Below, piece by piece: positions 15,420-23,402 of a DNA stretch of 24,112 nucleotides; within the stretch, counting starts at the first letter, position 1; every line of letters starts with the position of its first letter. The stretch covers positions 1 to 24,112 of the forward strand of contig JAAYRN010000293.1 of the NCBI GenBank assembly GCA_012518765.1, read 5' to 3'. This DNA comes from Bacteroidales bacterium (GTDB taxonomy: Bacteria > Bacteroidota > Bacteroidia > Bacteroidales > WCHB1-69). The notes under the pieces are model-generated. The model was not told where the DNA came from. It saw only the letters and a list, made by a program, of their open reading frames with translations, and did not search any database. The position numbers were made by a program, and so were the translations under genes.

Positions 15420-16688
15420 CTATTGATAGCGAAGCTTAACACCTAATTTACCAATGTTTTCCCAAAAAGTAGGATAAGACTTGCTTACACAGCTTGGATT
15501 TTCGATGTAAATTTCGGGGAAAACACCACTTAAAAGGGCTAAACTCATGGCTATACGATGGTCGTCGTAGGTTTGAAAATGCAGCGAAGAAGGATTGTTT
15601 GTTGAAAACGATGAGATTTTCAAAGAATTTTCTATGTGCTGAATGCTTGTAATTTCTTTTAATTCGCTGATTAACGCATGGATACGATTACTCTCTTTGT
15701 ATTTTAAATTGCCAACATTTCGAATAGTAGCTTTGATTTTCAATCCACAACAAAGTACAACAAACGTTGGCACTAAATCCAAGCAATTGCTCGCATCTAT
15801 ATCCATGTAAAGAGGTTTTGTGTCTGTGGTTTTTTGTAAAAATACTCCCTCTTTATTATATCTTACTTCTACTCCACATTTTTTTACTATGTCTTCTATT
15901 ATGCTATCTCCTTGTAATTCACTTTTTTGCAAATTAGCTATGCTTATTTTTACATCTGGATTAAGGGCTGCCCACACAAACCAATATGCCGCCGCCGACC
16001 AATCGGATTCCACCGTTATTTCTTGTCGTATGTGTGCGGATGGCGTATAACGATATTCTATTTTTTGATTTTTCCAAGCAATGTCTATTCCCAATTGCTG
16101 CATCAAAGTGAGGGTCATGTTAAGATAGGAAAAGGAAGCAATATTTTCTTGAATACAAAGCCTTATATCTTGTTTAAACAAGGGCAATACCAACAAAATA
16201 GCACTGGCAAATTGACTGCTTTGGCGGGCATCAATGTTAATTATTTCATTAATAACCAACGAGTTTCCTCCAGTTATTTTTAAGGGAGGGAATCCTTCTT
16301 TTTCGGTATAAGAAATAGTTGCACCGCAACTTAACAAGGCATCGACCAAGCCTTTGATGGGACGATTTTTCATGGCTTCACTGCCTGTCAATATGTATTT
16401 CCCTTTTTGAAAACAAAGAAAAGCACACAAAAACCGCAAAGCAGTACCGCAGTTTTGTGCATTTATTTCTACAATTTCTTCTGTATTTGATGTTTTTATT
16501 TTAAATAATAAATCGTTAAGCAACTGAGTATCATCAGATGTAGACAATTGTTTGATATTCAAATTGGGATTAAAAGTATGTTGTAACATCAATAAGCGAT
16601 TGCTTATACTTTTGGAAGTAGGAACCTCTAAAACAGGTATTTCGCTACGCTTATAAGCATTATGTAAAGACAAAGCAAGCCGAGACAT
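15420..16688 (-). CDS. aroA: 3-phosphoshikimate 1-carboxyvinyltransferase (EPSP synthase)
   Basis: Shikimate-pathway enzyme joining PEP to shikimate 3-phosphate. Most active-site residues of the E. coli enzyme are found: PTSKSISNR (K26), NCGTALRFL (79-87, G81 and R85), SSQFASA (157-163), ASNCLDLVP (D304), LKYKESNR (K331, E332), DDHRIAM (375-381) and SKSYPTFW (K403). At 422 residues it has the family length. The E. coli P101 position in the PEP loop is F86 here. The gene is last of a tightly packed run, one base after the O-antigen ligase gene; that pairing looks like operon convenience rather than shared pathway. Confidence 0.95.
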   Translation of the reverse strand: MSRLALSLHNAYKRSEIPVLEVPTSKSISNRLLMLQHTFNPNLNIKQLSTSDDTQLLNDLLFKIKTSNTEEIVEINAQNCGTALRFLCAFLCFQKGKYILTGSEAMKNRPIKGLVDALLSCGATISYTEKEGFPPLKITGGNSLVINEIINIDARQSSQFASAILLVLPLFKQDIRLCIQENIASFSYLNMTLTLMQQLGIDIAWKNQKIEYRYTPSAHIRQEITVESDWSAAAYWFVWAALNPDVKISIANLQKSELQGDSIIEDIVKKCGVEVRYNKEGVFLQKTTDTKPLYMDIDASNCLDLVPTFVVLCCGLKIKATIRNVGNLKYKESNRIHALISELKEITSIQHIENSLKISSFSTNNPSSLHFQTYDDHRIAMSLALLSGVFPEIYIENPSCVSKSYPTFWENIGKLGVKLRYQ

Positions 16689-16689
16689 A

Positions 16690-17967
16690 TTATTCTTTTA
16701 AGGGTTCAACAAAGGCAAACACACACAACAAGGTATTGAAAAGAGCAAAAAACACCACCCCCGCCTGACGTTCGAGCATGGATTCAGTAAGAAAATTTAT
16801 ACTCACAACGAGCGTAAATATGGCAAAAAGAAAATACTTTTTTTTACACGAAATAAACAAAGCATATAGTTGACCTCCCACAAACAACAAAAATCCAATT
16901 ATACCCAAAGCTACCAAAAATTGCAAGTATTGATTGTGGCAATTATAAGCTCGTAGGTAATAATCAAAATGTAAATTCTTAGCATAGTTTAATTTCAATG
17001 CCGCTTTTACATCTCCTGCTCCCGTGCCCCAGGGCAGGTTTTCTTTGGCTACTTCGCAAGCATTACTCCAAATAACATAACGGGTATCTTGTTTAATACT
17101 TCCAATGTGTTGACTTTTTTCTAACTGATTGGAAAAGCGATTGAAATTTTTAGGTAAAAAAGCATACAACCCCCAACCTATCAAAATAACAATCAAAAAA
17201 TATAATAAATTAATTTTCTTGATTCGTTTTTGAAATACTATGTAGAAAATCAACATAATAAAAAGAAGAAACAATGTAATAAATGCTGTTTTGGAACTCA
17301 GCACAACTATTTCTCCTATAAAAATAGGTATAAATAAAAAATAAGCTATTTTTTCGACTATATTTGTTTGTTTATTTAATAAAAAATAAATCATTACAGC
17401 CAATCCAAAGACATAAAACATAGACGAATACGAAGGATGATGTATGAAAGAAGCATACATATAAAAGAAATTGGCAATGTTTGGGTCTTCCACATAATTG
17501 GCGTAAGAATGGTATAGGTTGTAGAAAATAGTTATCAAACAGCCCAAAATAAAAATATTAAAAAGTAGTTTGATGCGTTTGACAGTCCAGTGTTTCAAAT
17601 CGGTAGAAAATAAAATCAAGGGGAAAGCTAATAGGGGCAACTTTAATACAAAGTCATTTACACCCCATTTTAAATCTTCAGAATAAATTAAACTTACTGA
17701 TAGCCAAGCAAATAAACCAACAAACAAAAACAAGGGAAAAGTCAATCGATTTTCTTTGATTGTTTTCCATTTGCTATCGAAAGTAAGGGGGGTTTTCGTA
17801 AAAAGCTGAACGCCAGAAAGCAGACTATCTGTCAACACCTCCACCACCCAATTGAAAGAAAGAAGCAATATAAGCGGCGGTGTAATGGTTCGCTGAAAAG
17901 GTAAGGCAAACACAATGAAAAGTAATACAATGTATTGAATATAAAAATGAATCTTTTTTCGTTTCAT
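16690..17967 (-). CDS. O-antigen ligase/polymerase family membrane protein (Wzy_C/WaaL-like)
   Basis: A 425-residue protein with about eleven to twelve membrane helices. The single large periplasmic loop (about 270-345) carries the conserved R296 in TRYVIW, the WGTGAGDVK motif (313-321) and YNCHNQYLQFLVALG with H344, then a helix pair. This loop is the active region of the O-antigen ligase/Wzy superfamily, which either joins O-antigen to lipid A core, polymerises repeat units, or transfers glycans to proteins. Sequence alone does not separate these. It lies one base after rsmI and one before aroA. The glycan genes at 4.7-13 kb make a part in the same surface glycan plausible. Confidence 0.82.
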   Translation of the reverse strand: MKRKKIHFYIQYIVLLFIVFALPFQRTITPPLILLLSFNWVVEVLTDSLLSGVQLFTKTPLTFDSKWKTIKENRLTFPLFLFVGLFAWLSVSLIYSEDLKWGVNDFVLKLPLLAFPLILFSTDLKHWTVKRIKLLFNIFILGCLITIFYNLYHSYANYVEDPNIANFFYMYASFIHHPSYSSMFYVFGLAVMIYFLLNKQTNIVEKIAYFLFIPIFIGEIVVLSSKTAFITLFLLFIMLIFYIVFQKRIKKINLLYFLIVILIGWGLYAFLPKNFNRFSNQLEKSQHIGSIKQDTRYVIWSNACEVAKENLPWGTGAGDVKAALKLNYAKNLHFDYYLRAYNCHNQYLQFLVALGIIGFLLFVGGQLYALFISCKKKYFLFAIFTLVVSINFLTESMLERQAGVVFFALFNTLLCVFAFVEPLKE

Positions 17968-17968
17968 A

Positions 17969-18649
17969 TTATGTTTCTTGGTGATTTCCTTCTACGATGA
18001 TTACTATTTCGCCTTTTACGGTCTTTTGTTTAAAATAAGCTGTTACCTCTGCTAAGCTACCTCTTATGTTTTCTTCATAAATTTTTGTAAGCTCCCTTGA
18101 TACACAAACTTTTCGTTCTGAGCCACAAACCTCTATCAATTGCTCCAATGTTTTTATCAGTCGAAAAGGCGATTCGTATAAAACAAAGGTTTCTTTTACA
18201 GTAGATAAAAATTTCAATGCCGTTTGTCTTCCTTTTTTATGAGGCAAAAATCCATAAAAATAAAATCGGTCGCAGGGCAATCCTGAGTTTACCAAAGCAG
18301 GTACAAAGGCAGTTGCACCGGGAAGGCATTCTATTTCAATGTTCTCCTTAATACATTCTCGGATTAGTAGAAATCCAGGGTCTGAAATACCCGGCGTTCC
18401 CGCATCGCTTACCATAGCCACCGATTGATGTTGTTGTATGGAGCGAATAAATGACGCTAATTGTTTGTGTTCATTGAATTTATGATAAGGAATGGTGGGT
18501 TTTACAATTTCATAATGCGATAATAATTTAGAAGTTATACGCGTATCTTCGCACAAAATAAGATCGCTTTCTTTTAAAATACGCAAAGCCCGCAACGAAA
18601 TATCCTCTAAATTACCTATGGGTGTCGGAACAATATATAATTTTGCCAT
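17969..18649 (-). CDS. rsmI: 16S rRNA (cytidine(1402)-2'-O)-methyltransferase
   Basis: RsmI methylates the ribose of C1402 in the decoding centre of 16S rRNA. The 226 residues form a tetrapyrrole-methylase-like fold: LYIVPTPIGNLEDISLRAL (4-22), CEDTRITSKLL (33-43), VAMVSDAGTPGISDPG (77-92), LPGATAFVPALVNSGLP (109-125) and FYGFLPHKKGRQ (131-142) are all RsmI signatures. It is slightly shorter than the E. coli protein because the C-terminal extension is missing. The start overlaps the M28 peptidase stop as TAATG, and the next gene begins one base after its stop codon. Confidence 0.95.
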   Translation of the reverse strand: MAKLYIVPTPIGNLEDISLRALRILKESDLILCEDTRITSKLLSHYEIVKPTIPYHKFNEHKQLASFIRSIQQHQSVAMVSDAGTPGISDPGFLLIRECIKENIEIECLPGATAFVPALVNSGLPCDRFYFYGFLPHKKGRQTALKFLSTVKETFVLYESPFRLIKTLEQLIEVCGSERKVCVSRELTKIYEENIRGSLAEVTAYFKQKTVKGEIVIIVEGNHQET

Positions 18650-19956
18650 TATTCGATTTGATAAAGGTTAAAATAATCGGTTATTAACTTAAATAAACCT
18701 GTGTATCCTCCTAAGGATAAATTATCTAACACATCTGACGTATGGTGATATCGTCCCGATTTTCCCATGCCGTAAATAAAAAAAGCCATCGCTCCTTCCC
18801 TATAAAAAGGATAGTGGTCACTATTGCTTGTAGCTTCTCTATCAACAACTTTCGACAAATAATTATGTGTTTGGTTTAATGTTTTAAATTTTTCAAATTC
18901 TTCAGGGAAAGCCTTTCCACACACCATTGTAATCCCATCTTCGCCCGTGCCTACCATGTCGAAATTAATGGCTGTTTTGATGTGAGAAATAGGGAAAAAA
19001 CTATGGTCTACGTAATACATAGAACCCAATAAACCAATTTCTTCTCCGCTAACTATCAGAAAAGCAATGGAATAATCAGGCTGATTTTCGGGCTGACTGT
19101 AGTGGCGTGCTAAATCTAACACAAAAGCTGTTCCGCTTGCGTTGTCGTTGGCACCGTAAAAAACATAGTCTTTACCAAAGCGTCCCAAATGGTCGTAATG
19201 AGCGATACACACAAAAAAAGAATCGGGATAGGTTTTTCCTTTGATGTATCCACAAACATTTTGAGTTTCATAGTTTTCTATATAGTTACTCTCTACATTC
19301 ACTTCTATTTTCTTGGGTGTTGTTTTTACATATTCTTTGGTTACGTTCAAGGTTAAATGTTCAAGTTGTAATTTGCCGTAAGCCAAATGCCAAGGAAGTA
19401 AATTTTTACTCACTAAAATATAGCCTTTCACTTGATACATATTAAGATTAGCTGCTCGTAAAACAGCATGATACATTTCTTTTTGAATGCTATCTTTTGT
19501 ATCTAAATCGCTTATATCTATCAATAAAAATAAATTTTCTTGGTTTTTAAATTTTCGTTTTTTCTGTTTATAAACCTCTTTGGCTTTGATAGCTTTTACA
19601 ATAAACTCTCCTTTTGTACTGTGAGAATATGCCATAAATTGAGTATTTTCAAACAGTTCGGGAGCGGGATAATTTTCTCCAAACGAAAAATAAGTTTCTC
19701 CTTCAAAGGTATTCATATTGAGAAAATAAGTTTGATAGTAATCGGGAGTCCATTTTTCAAGATTGAATCTTTCCATTTCGCTGGCAATAAACCGTGCGGC
19801 TATGCTGTCGCCTTTGAAAGCGTAGCCACGTCCGTGAAAATCGTCCGAAGTTAATTTTGCTATCGTTTGCCTATAGTACAAACTATCTTGAGCTTGTAGT
19901 GAAGTTCCTAAGACTAAATAAAATACACAAACTAAAAGTTTTATAATTGCTCTCAT
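18649..19956 (-). CDS. Exported M28-family zinc metallopeptidase
   Basis: Begins with a signal peptide (MRAIIKLLVCVFYLVLGTSLQAQ), so it is exported to the periplasm or outer membrane. After a 230-residue N-terminal part comes the M28 catalytic domain with the two-zinc ligands: H253 in AHYDHLG, bridging D271 in GANDNASG, E305/E306 in SGEEIGLLGS, D333 in NFDMVG and H404/H405 in YHHTSD. SNSDHYPFYREG is also typical. M28 members are mainly aminopeptidases or glutaminyl cyclases; the exact substrate is not shown. At 435 residues it resembles other Bacteroidota M28 proteins. It lies between the MetS-like small gene (2 bases) and rsmI (overlap). Confidence 0.92.
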   Translation of the reverse strand: MRAIIKLLVCVFYLVLGTSLQAQDSLYYRQTIAKLTSDDFHGRGYAFKGDSIAARFIASEMERFNLEKWTPDYYQTYFLNMNTFEGETYFSFGENYPAPELFENTQFMAYSHSTKGEFIVKAIKAKEVYKQKKRKFKNQENLFLLIDISDLDTKDSIQKEMYHAVLRAANLNMYQVKGYILVSKNLLPWHLAYGKLQLEHLTLNVTKEYVKTTPKKIEVNVESNYIENYETQNVCGYIKGKTYPDSFFVCIAHYDHLGRFGKDYVFYGANDNASGTAFVLDLARHYSQPENQPDYSIAFLIVSGEEIGLLGSMYYVDHSFFPISHIKTAINFDMVGTGEDGITMVCGKAFPEEFEKFKTLNQTHNYLSKVVDREATSNSDHYPFYREGAMAFFIYGMGKSGRYHHTSDVLDNLSLGGYTGLFKLITDYFNLYQIE

Positions 19957-19958
19957 TT

Positions 19959-20060
19959 TTATTTTTTTGGAGGTTTTAACATTTTAAGGTAAAAATAAAC
20001 CGTAATCACTGTTACCACAGTCATTACCGTTATCATAATTATCAAAGCAGAAGTATTCAT
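19959..20060 (-). CDS. MetS-like NSS transporter small subunit
   Basis: A 33-codon ORF, too short for usual gene calling, in the gap between the transporter and the peptidase. It begins MNTSALIIMITVMTVVTVI and ends in a basic, proline-containing tail (KMLKPPKK), so it is one membrane helix with a positive cytosolic end. Bacterial NSS transporters of the MetP type are followed by a tiny one-helix partner, MetS, required for methionine/alanine uptake in Corynebacterium. Position (12 bases after the transporter stop, 2 before the next gene), length and topology all fit. Sequence identity to MetS has not been tested. Confidence is good that it is a gene, moderate for the name. Confidence 0.7.
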   Translation of the reverse strand: MNTSALIIMITVMTVVTVITVYFYLKMLKPPKK

Positions 20061-20072
20061 AAGTTTATTTTT

Positions 20073-21899
20073 TTAATCAAGATCTAAAGGAATATCAAAA
20101 TTATAATTGTTTCTTTTATATCCTATATATATGGTAGTCATAATAATACCTATCAATAATAGCAGGGCTATACGCGATAAATCGATATAAAACACGTCGT
20201 TAATAATTTTTCCTTTGAATAATTTATCTCCTATTTCCACCTTATCGCCTACACCAACCATCAACTGATAAGAGGATTTATATTCATAGGCTTTGCTTCC
20301 ATTTTCTCCGGCTACACAAATATAATTTCTTTGATTGTATGTATATATAGAATCTACAACGCCTGTATTTTCGGCAAAGAAATAATCGTGCATCCATTTG
20401 GTATTGGGTCCTATTCCCTGATGGCGAAGCTCTCCTATGATACTGCTATTGTCTAATTCCCAACCTTTAAAACTCAACAAAGACCAATTGTCATCTTTGG
20501 GTTTAATAAGCGAGGCTAAAAATATAACTATCAGTAAAACAGGAGTTATATATTTTAATACAAATTTAAAAACAGTAGGCACCTTCATTTCAGCACCCAT
20601 GTGAATCATTTTCCAACCTTTTTTTATCCCCAAAAACCAAGAGAATAAAATGGTTTCCAACATAGCAAAAAGCACCAAAGCTACCGTACCTCCCCAGTAG
20701 TCGTATTGATCAAACACCCCTTTGGAAAAGAAAAGAACCGTAGGAAGTCCGAACAATAAAATAATAAATCCAAAACCTAAAGAAGCTTTAACTCGCTGCC
20801 ATCCAAAAGTATCTTTCAAAAAAGCAACAATGGGCGAACCCATTGCCAAGGAAGAAGTAATGCCCGCAAAAAACAGCAACCCAAAAAAGGCAACACCTGC
20901 CAATATGCTCATAATATGACCCCATTGTCCAAACAAGTAAGGTAAGGAACGAAATCCCAATCCAAAACCTCCAAAACTTGCCAATTCCACCACCTTATCT
21001 ATGCCAAAATAACCTATAGAAATGGGAATAATAATTGCACTTCCTATCACTATTTCGGCAAATTCGTTGGTAAAACCCGTAGTCATGGAATTGACTACAA
21101 TGTCGTCATTTTTCTTTAAATACGAAGCGTAACATTGTATACAACCCATTCCAAGCGAGAGAGTAAAGAATATTTGACCCGCCGCCGCTAACCAAACCTT
21201 AGGATTAGTTAGGGAAGTAAAATCGGGAGTCCAAAGAAAATTCAAACCCACAATACCGTCAAAAACAGCTCCATCTTTACCTGCTTTCAATGTAAAAGCT
21301 TTTACAGCCAAAAACAAACCAAATATAAGTAACAAAGGCATGCAAATTTTAGCCACTTTTTCAATCCCTTTTTGCAAACCTCGACTTAATATCCAAATAT
21401 TTAACACTAAGCATAAAATATAAAACACAATCGCCTCGAAAGGAATACCGGTAGTCGAATGCCTGACATCTAAATAATTATCGAAAAACAAAGACACCTG
21501 CGTTTCCGACATTCCCCTAAATGTTCCAACAATGGAATGATACACATAAGACAACGTCCAACTTTCGATGTAGCAATAATAGGATGCAATGACAATATTA
21601 GAAAACAAACCAAAAGCTCCTATGTATTTCCAAACCTTACGTTTATTTATAGTTTGCAAGATATAAGGCGGTGAATTAAAACCCCTCAATCCTCCAAATT
21701 TTCCAGTTGACCATTCGATAAACAATAACGGAATACCAAGTAAAATAAAAGATAAAAGATAGGGTAAAATAAAAGCCCCTCCCCCATTTTGTACGGCTTG
21801 TATAGGAAAACGAAGAAAATTTCCCAAACCTACAGCATTTCCTGCCATAGCCAAAACCAGTCCCAATCGAGAACCCCAGGCTTCTTTAGGCTGACTCAT
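20073..21899 (-). CDS. Sodium-dependent transporter of the NSS (SNF) family, MetP-like
   Basis: Sodium-coupled importer of amino acids or related solutes with a LeuT-type fold. TM1 carries the signature GNAVGLGNFLRFP (20-32) with its sodium and substrate residues, followed by NGGGAFILPYLL. SYYCYIESW (106-114) is the TM3 motif with the substrate-facing tyrosine, FTLSLGMGCIQCYASY (245-260) is TM6, and GITSSLAM (346-353) is the TM8 sodium site. At 608 residues it is longer than usual bacterial members (about 440-520). The extra length is a soluble segment at about 466-573 before the last helix, containing GDKVEIGDKLFKGK. The following micro-ORF suggests a MetPS-type pair; substrate is not determined. 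Confidence 0.93.
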   Translation of the reverse strand: MSQPKEAWGSRLGLVLAMAGNAVGLGNFLRFPIQAVQNGGGAFILPYLLSFILLGIPLLFIEWSTGKFGGLRGFNSPPYILQTINKRKVWKYIGAFGLFSNIVIASYYCYIESWTLSYVYHSIVGTFRGMSETQVSLFFDNYLDVRHSTTGIPFEAIVFYILCLVLNIWILSRGLQKGIEKVAKICMPLLLIFGLFLAVKAFTLKAGKDGAVFDGIVGLNFLWTPDFTSLTNPKVWLAAAGQIFFTLSLGMGCIQCYASYLKKNDDIVVNSMTTGFTNEFAEIVIGSAIIIPISIGYFGIDKVVELASFGGFGLGFRSLPYLFGQWGHIMSILAGVAFFGLLFFAGITSSLAMGSPIVAFLKDTFGWQRVKASLGFGFIILLFGLPTVLFFSKGVFDQYDYWGGTVALVLFAMLETILFSWFLGIKKGWKMIHMGAEMKVPTVFKFVLKYITPVLLIVIFLASLIKPKDDNWSLLSFKGWELDNSSIIGELRHQGIGPNTKWMHDYFFAENTGVVDSIYTYNQRNYICVAGENGSKAYEYKSSYQLMVGVGDKVEIGDKLFKGKIINDVFYIDLSRIALLLLIGIIMTTIYIGYKRNNYNFDIPLDLD

Positions 21900-21929
21900 A
21901 ACTATATTAATGATTTATATTTTAAAACG

Positions 21930-21937
21930 CAAAGATA
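21930..21937 (-). promoter_or_regulatory. -7 box of the NSS transporter operon
   Basis: TATCTTTG on the minus strand, 31 bases upstream of the transporter ATG in the 52-base gap after the serine hydrolase gene. It would drive the six-gene run down to aroA. No exact TTG at -33. Confidence 0.5.
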
Positions 21938-21951
21938 CACAAAATATAATT

Positions 21952-23076
21952 TTATAATTCATCTAAAATGCGAAGAATATCGCTGCTACGCCATGTAAAA
22001 CTACGGTTAAATACATTGCTCAAAAAAACTATTAATGTGCTATCGGACGGACGATGAACAAATAAATTATGATTGCCGTTCCACAAACCACCGTGAAACA
22101 AAAGTGGATTTTCCTTATCATCGCAACTCAAACGCAAACCGTATCCGTAATTGCTACAATCCGACATATCGGAATGCTGGGGAAAACTCATGTGAGCAAG
22201 GCTTTCTTTGGAAATAATATCGCCAAAAAACAAGGCTTTTTCCCATGTATATAAATCATACATACTGCTAAAAATACCCTTATCGCCCACTACTCCCGAC
22301 AAATAATCGCGGGTATACACTCTTTTACTTGCCCAATGACCCATAGTGATTTTTTGATCGCTTCCGTATCTGTATAAAAAAGTTTCTTTCATACCCAAAG
22401 GCTCAAAAAAACGAGTTTTTAAATACTGTTCAAACGAAACTCCCGACACTTTTTCAATGATACTGGCTAAAATGGCATAACCCGTGTTGTTGTAATCAAA
22501 TTTTTTATCAGGCAAAGCGGCACATTTAGGCTTGTATTTTTGAATCATCGACAACAAACTATCGTTGGTAAGCGGAAACAAACGATTTTTATGGTAGCGT
22601 CCGGCAAAATTAAAATATTCTGGCAAACCCGAACGATGACAAAGCAAGTGATGTACCGTAATGGTTTTATAAGGAAAATCAGGAAAAAAATCAGTAACTA
22701 ACTGATTAATATTCATTTTTTTTGCCTCATAAAGTTGTAAAATCGCTGCGGCTGTAAACATTTTGCTCAAAGAGGCTATCTCAAACGAAGCATGTAAATC
22801 CAAAGGCTCTTTGGTGGAAAAATTTGCAAAACCCGCAACATTTTCATACAAAATTTGATCGCCCTGAGCAACCAACATCACCCCGTTAAATCCCTTATCC
22901 TTAACCATACAGCGAAATAAACTATCAAATTGCTGTTGCTTGTACACCCTGTTTAAACTATCAAAATACAAATTGTAATCCGAAAAATTTTCCTCCGCCG
23001 TTTGAGCATAACAAGACGGAAAAACAAAGGTAAACACACTGAAAAACGCACATAATTTGATAAACCTACCCAACAT
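21952..23076 (-). CDS. Exported serine hydrolase of the beta-lactamase/DD-peptidase (class C) family
   Basis: Counted from the start at 23076 (374 residues), a signal peptide MLGRFIKLCAFFSVFTFVFPS precedes CYAQ. A lipoprotein cysteine at that point is possible, but the lipobox is poor. The catalytic domain has S102-x2-K105 (SLSK), Y195-x-N197 (YNN) and HGG (328-330) in LLFHGGLWNG, the three active-site elements of the serine beta-lactamase/penicillin-binding fold. CHRSGLPEYFNF and YAILASIIEKVSG are typical of the Pfam Beta-lactamase group that includes esterases and D-aminopeptidases. Antibiotic hydrolysis is not implied. The 9-codon extension to 23103 is rejected, because it begins five bases from the expected transcription start and would bury the signal peptide. 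Confidence 0.87.
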   Translation of the reverse strand: MLGRFIKLCAFFSVFTFVFPSCYAQTAEENFSDYNLYFDSLNRVYKQQQFDSLFRCMVKDKGFNGVMLVAQGDQILYENVAGFANFSTKEPLDLHASFEIASLSKMFTAAAILQLYEAKKMNINQLVTDFFPDFPYKTITVHHLLCHRSGLPEYFNFAGRYHKNRLFPLTNDSLLSMIQKYKPKCAALPDKKFDYNNTGYAILASIIEKVSGVSFEQYLKTRFFEPLGMKETFLYRYGSDQKITMGHWASKRVYTRDYLSGVVGDKGIFSSMYDLYTWEKALFFGDIISKESLAHMSFPQHSDMSDCSNYGYGLRLSCDDKENPLLFHGGLWNGNHNLFVHRPSDSTLIVFLSNVFNRSFTWRSSDILRILDEL

Positions 23077-23114
23077 AAAACAATTAATTTTAACTGTAAA
23101 CACGTTTTATAACG

Positions 23115-23122
23115 CAAAATTA
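23115..23122 (-). promoter_or_regulatory. -7 box of the serine hydrolase gene
   Basis: TAATTTTG on the minus strand, 38 bases before the ATG at 23076. A TTG lies 24 bases further upstream, slightly longer than the usual spacing. Confidence 0.45.
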
Positions 23123-23233
23123 TTGCTTTACGTATCTATATTAACACAATTAAGGAAGAAAAATAATTGCTATATACACATTGCGAGATACAAAAATGGG
23201 ACTAAAACAATAGGTATAACTCCCAAAAATACA

Positions 23234-23287
23234 GAAACGCTATGAGCAAGATACGCAAATCCGCGACAACAATACCCATAACGTTTC
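23234..23287. repeat. Intergenic inverted repeat
   Basis: GAAACGCTATG (23234-23244) pairs with CATAACGTTTC (23277-23287) over 11 positions, allowing one G-U pair when read as minus-strand RNA, around a 32-base loop. A TAATTTTG box at 23302-23295 lies just upstream on the minus strand, so a small structured RNA reading leftward is possible. No U-run follows the stem. Confidence 0.4.
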
Positions 23288-23343
23288 AATGTTGCAAAAT
23301 TAGCATTAATGTGAATACATAATCCTTATAAAAGGCATTATTT

Positions 23344-23369
23344 TTGTGTTATTATTTTTAATACCTTTG
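23344..23369 (+). promoter_or_regulatory. Promoter of the toxin-antitoxin operon
   Basis: TACCTTTG at 23362-23369 with TTG at 23344-23346, spacer 15 bases. The predicted transcript start is about 28 bases before the antitoxin ATG. Type II modules usually repress their own promoter; a small GTG-AAAAA-CAC inverted repeat lies in the leader, but it is too short to call an operator. Confidence 0.6.
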
Positions 23370-23402
23370 CAAAAATAAATAAAACGTGAAAAACACTAAA
23401 AA

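Larger units (their letters stand above)
23077..23402. other. 326-base intergenic region between divergent units
   Basis: Contains the -7 box of the serine hydrolase (23115-23122, minus) and the TA promoter (23344-23369, plus). It also holds an 11-bp inverted repeat at 23234-23287 and further minus-strand TAnnTTTG matches at 23295-23302 and 23224-23231. I see no credible protein-coding frame or tRNA in it. Confidence 0.6.

Noticed and set aside
21952..23076. Antibiotic-resistance beta-lactamase
   Set aside because: The SxxK/YxN/HGG set is shared by many esterases and peptidases; the sequence resembles the general Bacteroidota serine hydrolase group rather than AmpC.
23077..23103. 9-codon N-terminal extension of the serine hydrolase
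   Set aside because: It would put nine polar or mixed residues before a normal signal peptide, and it begins about 5 bases from the predicted transcript start.
23104..23402. tracrRNA for the CRISPR array
   Set aside because: I found no stretch complementary to the 5' part of the repeat in this intergenic region, so the tracrRNA must lie elsewhere, probably beyond the right edge.
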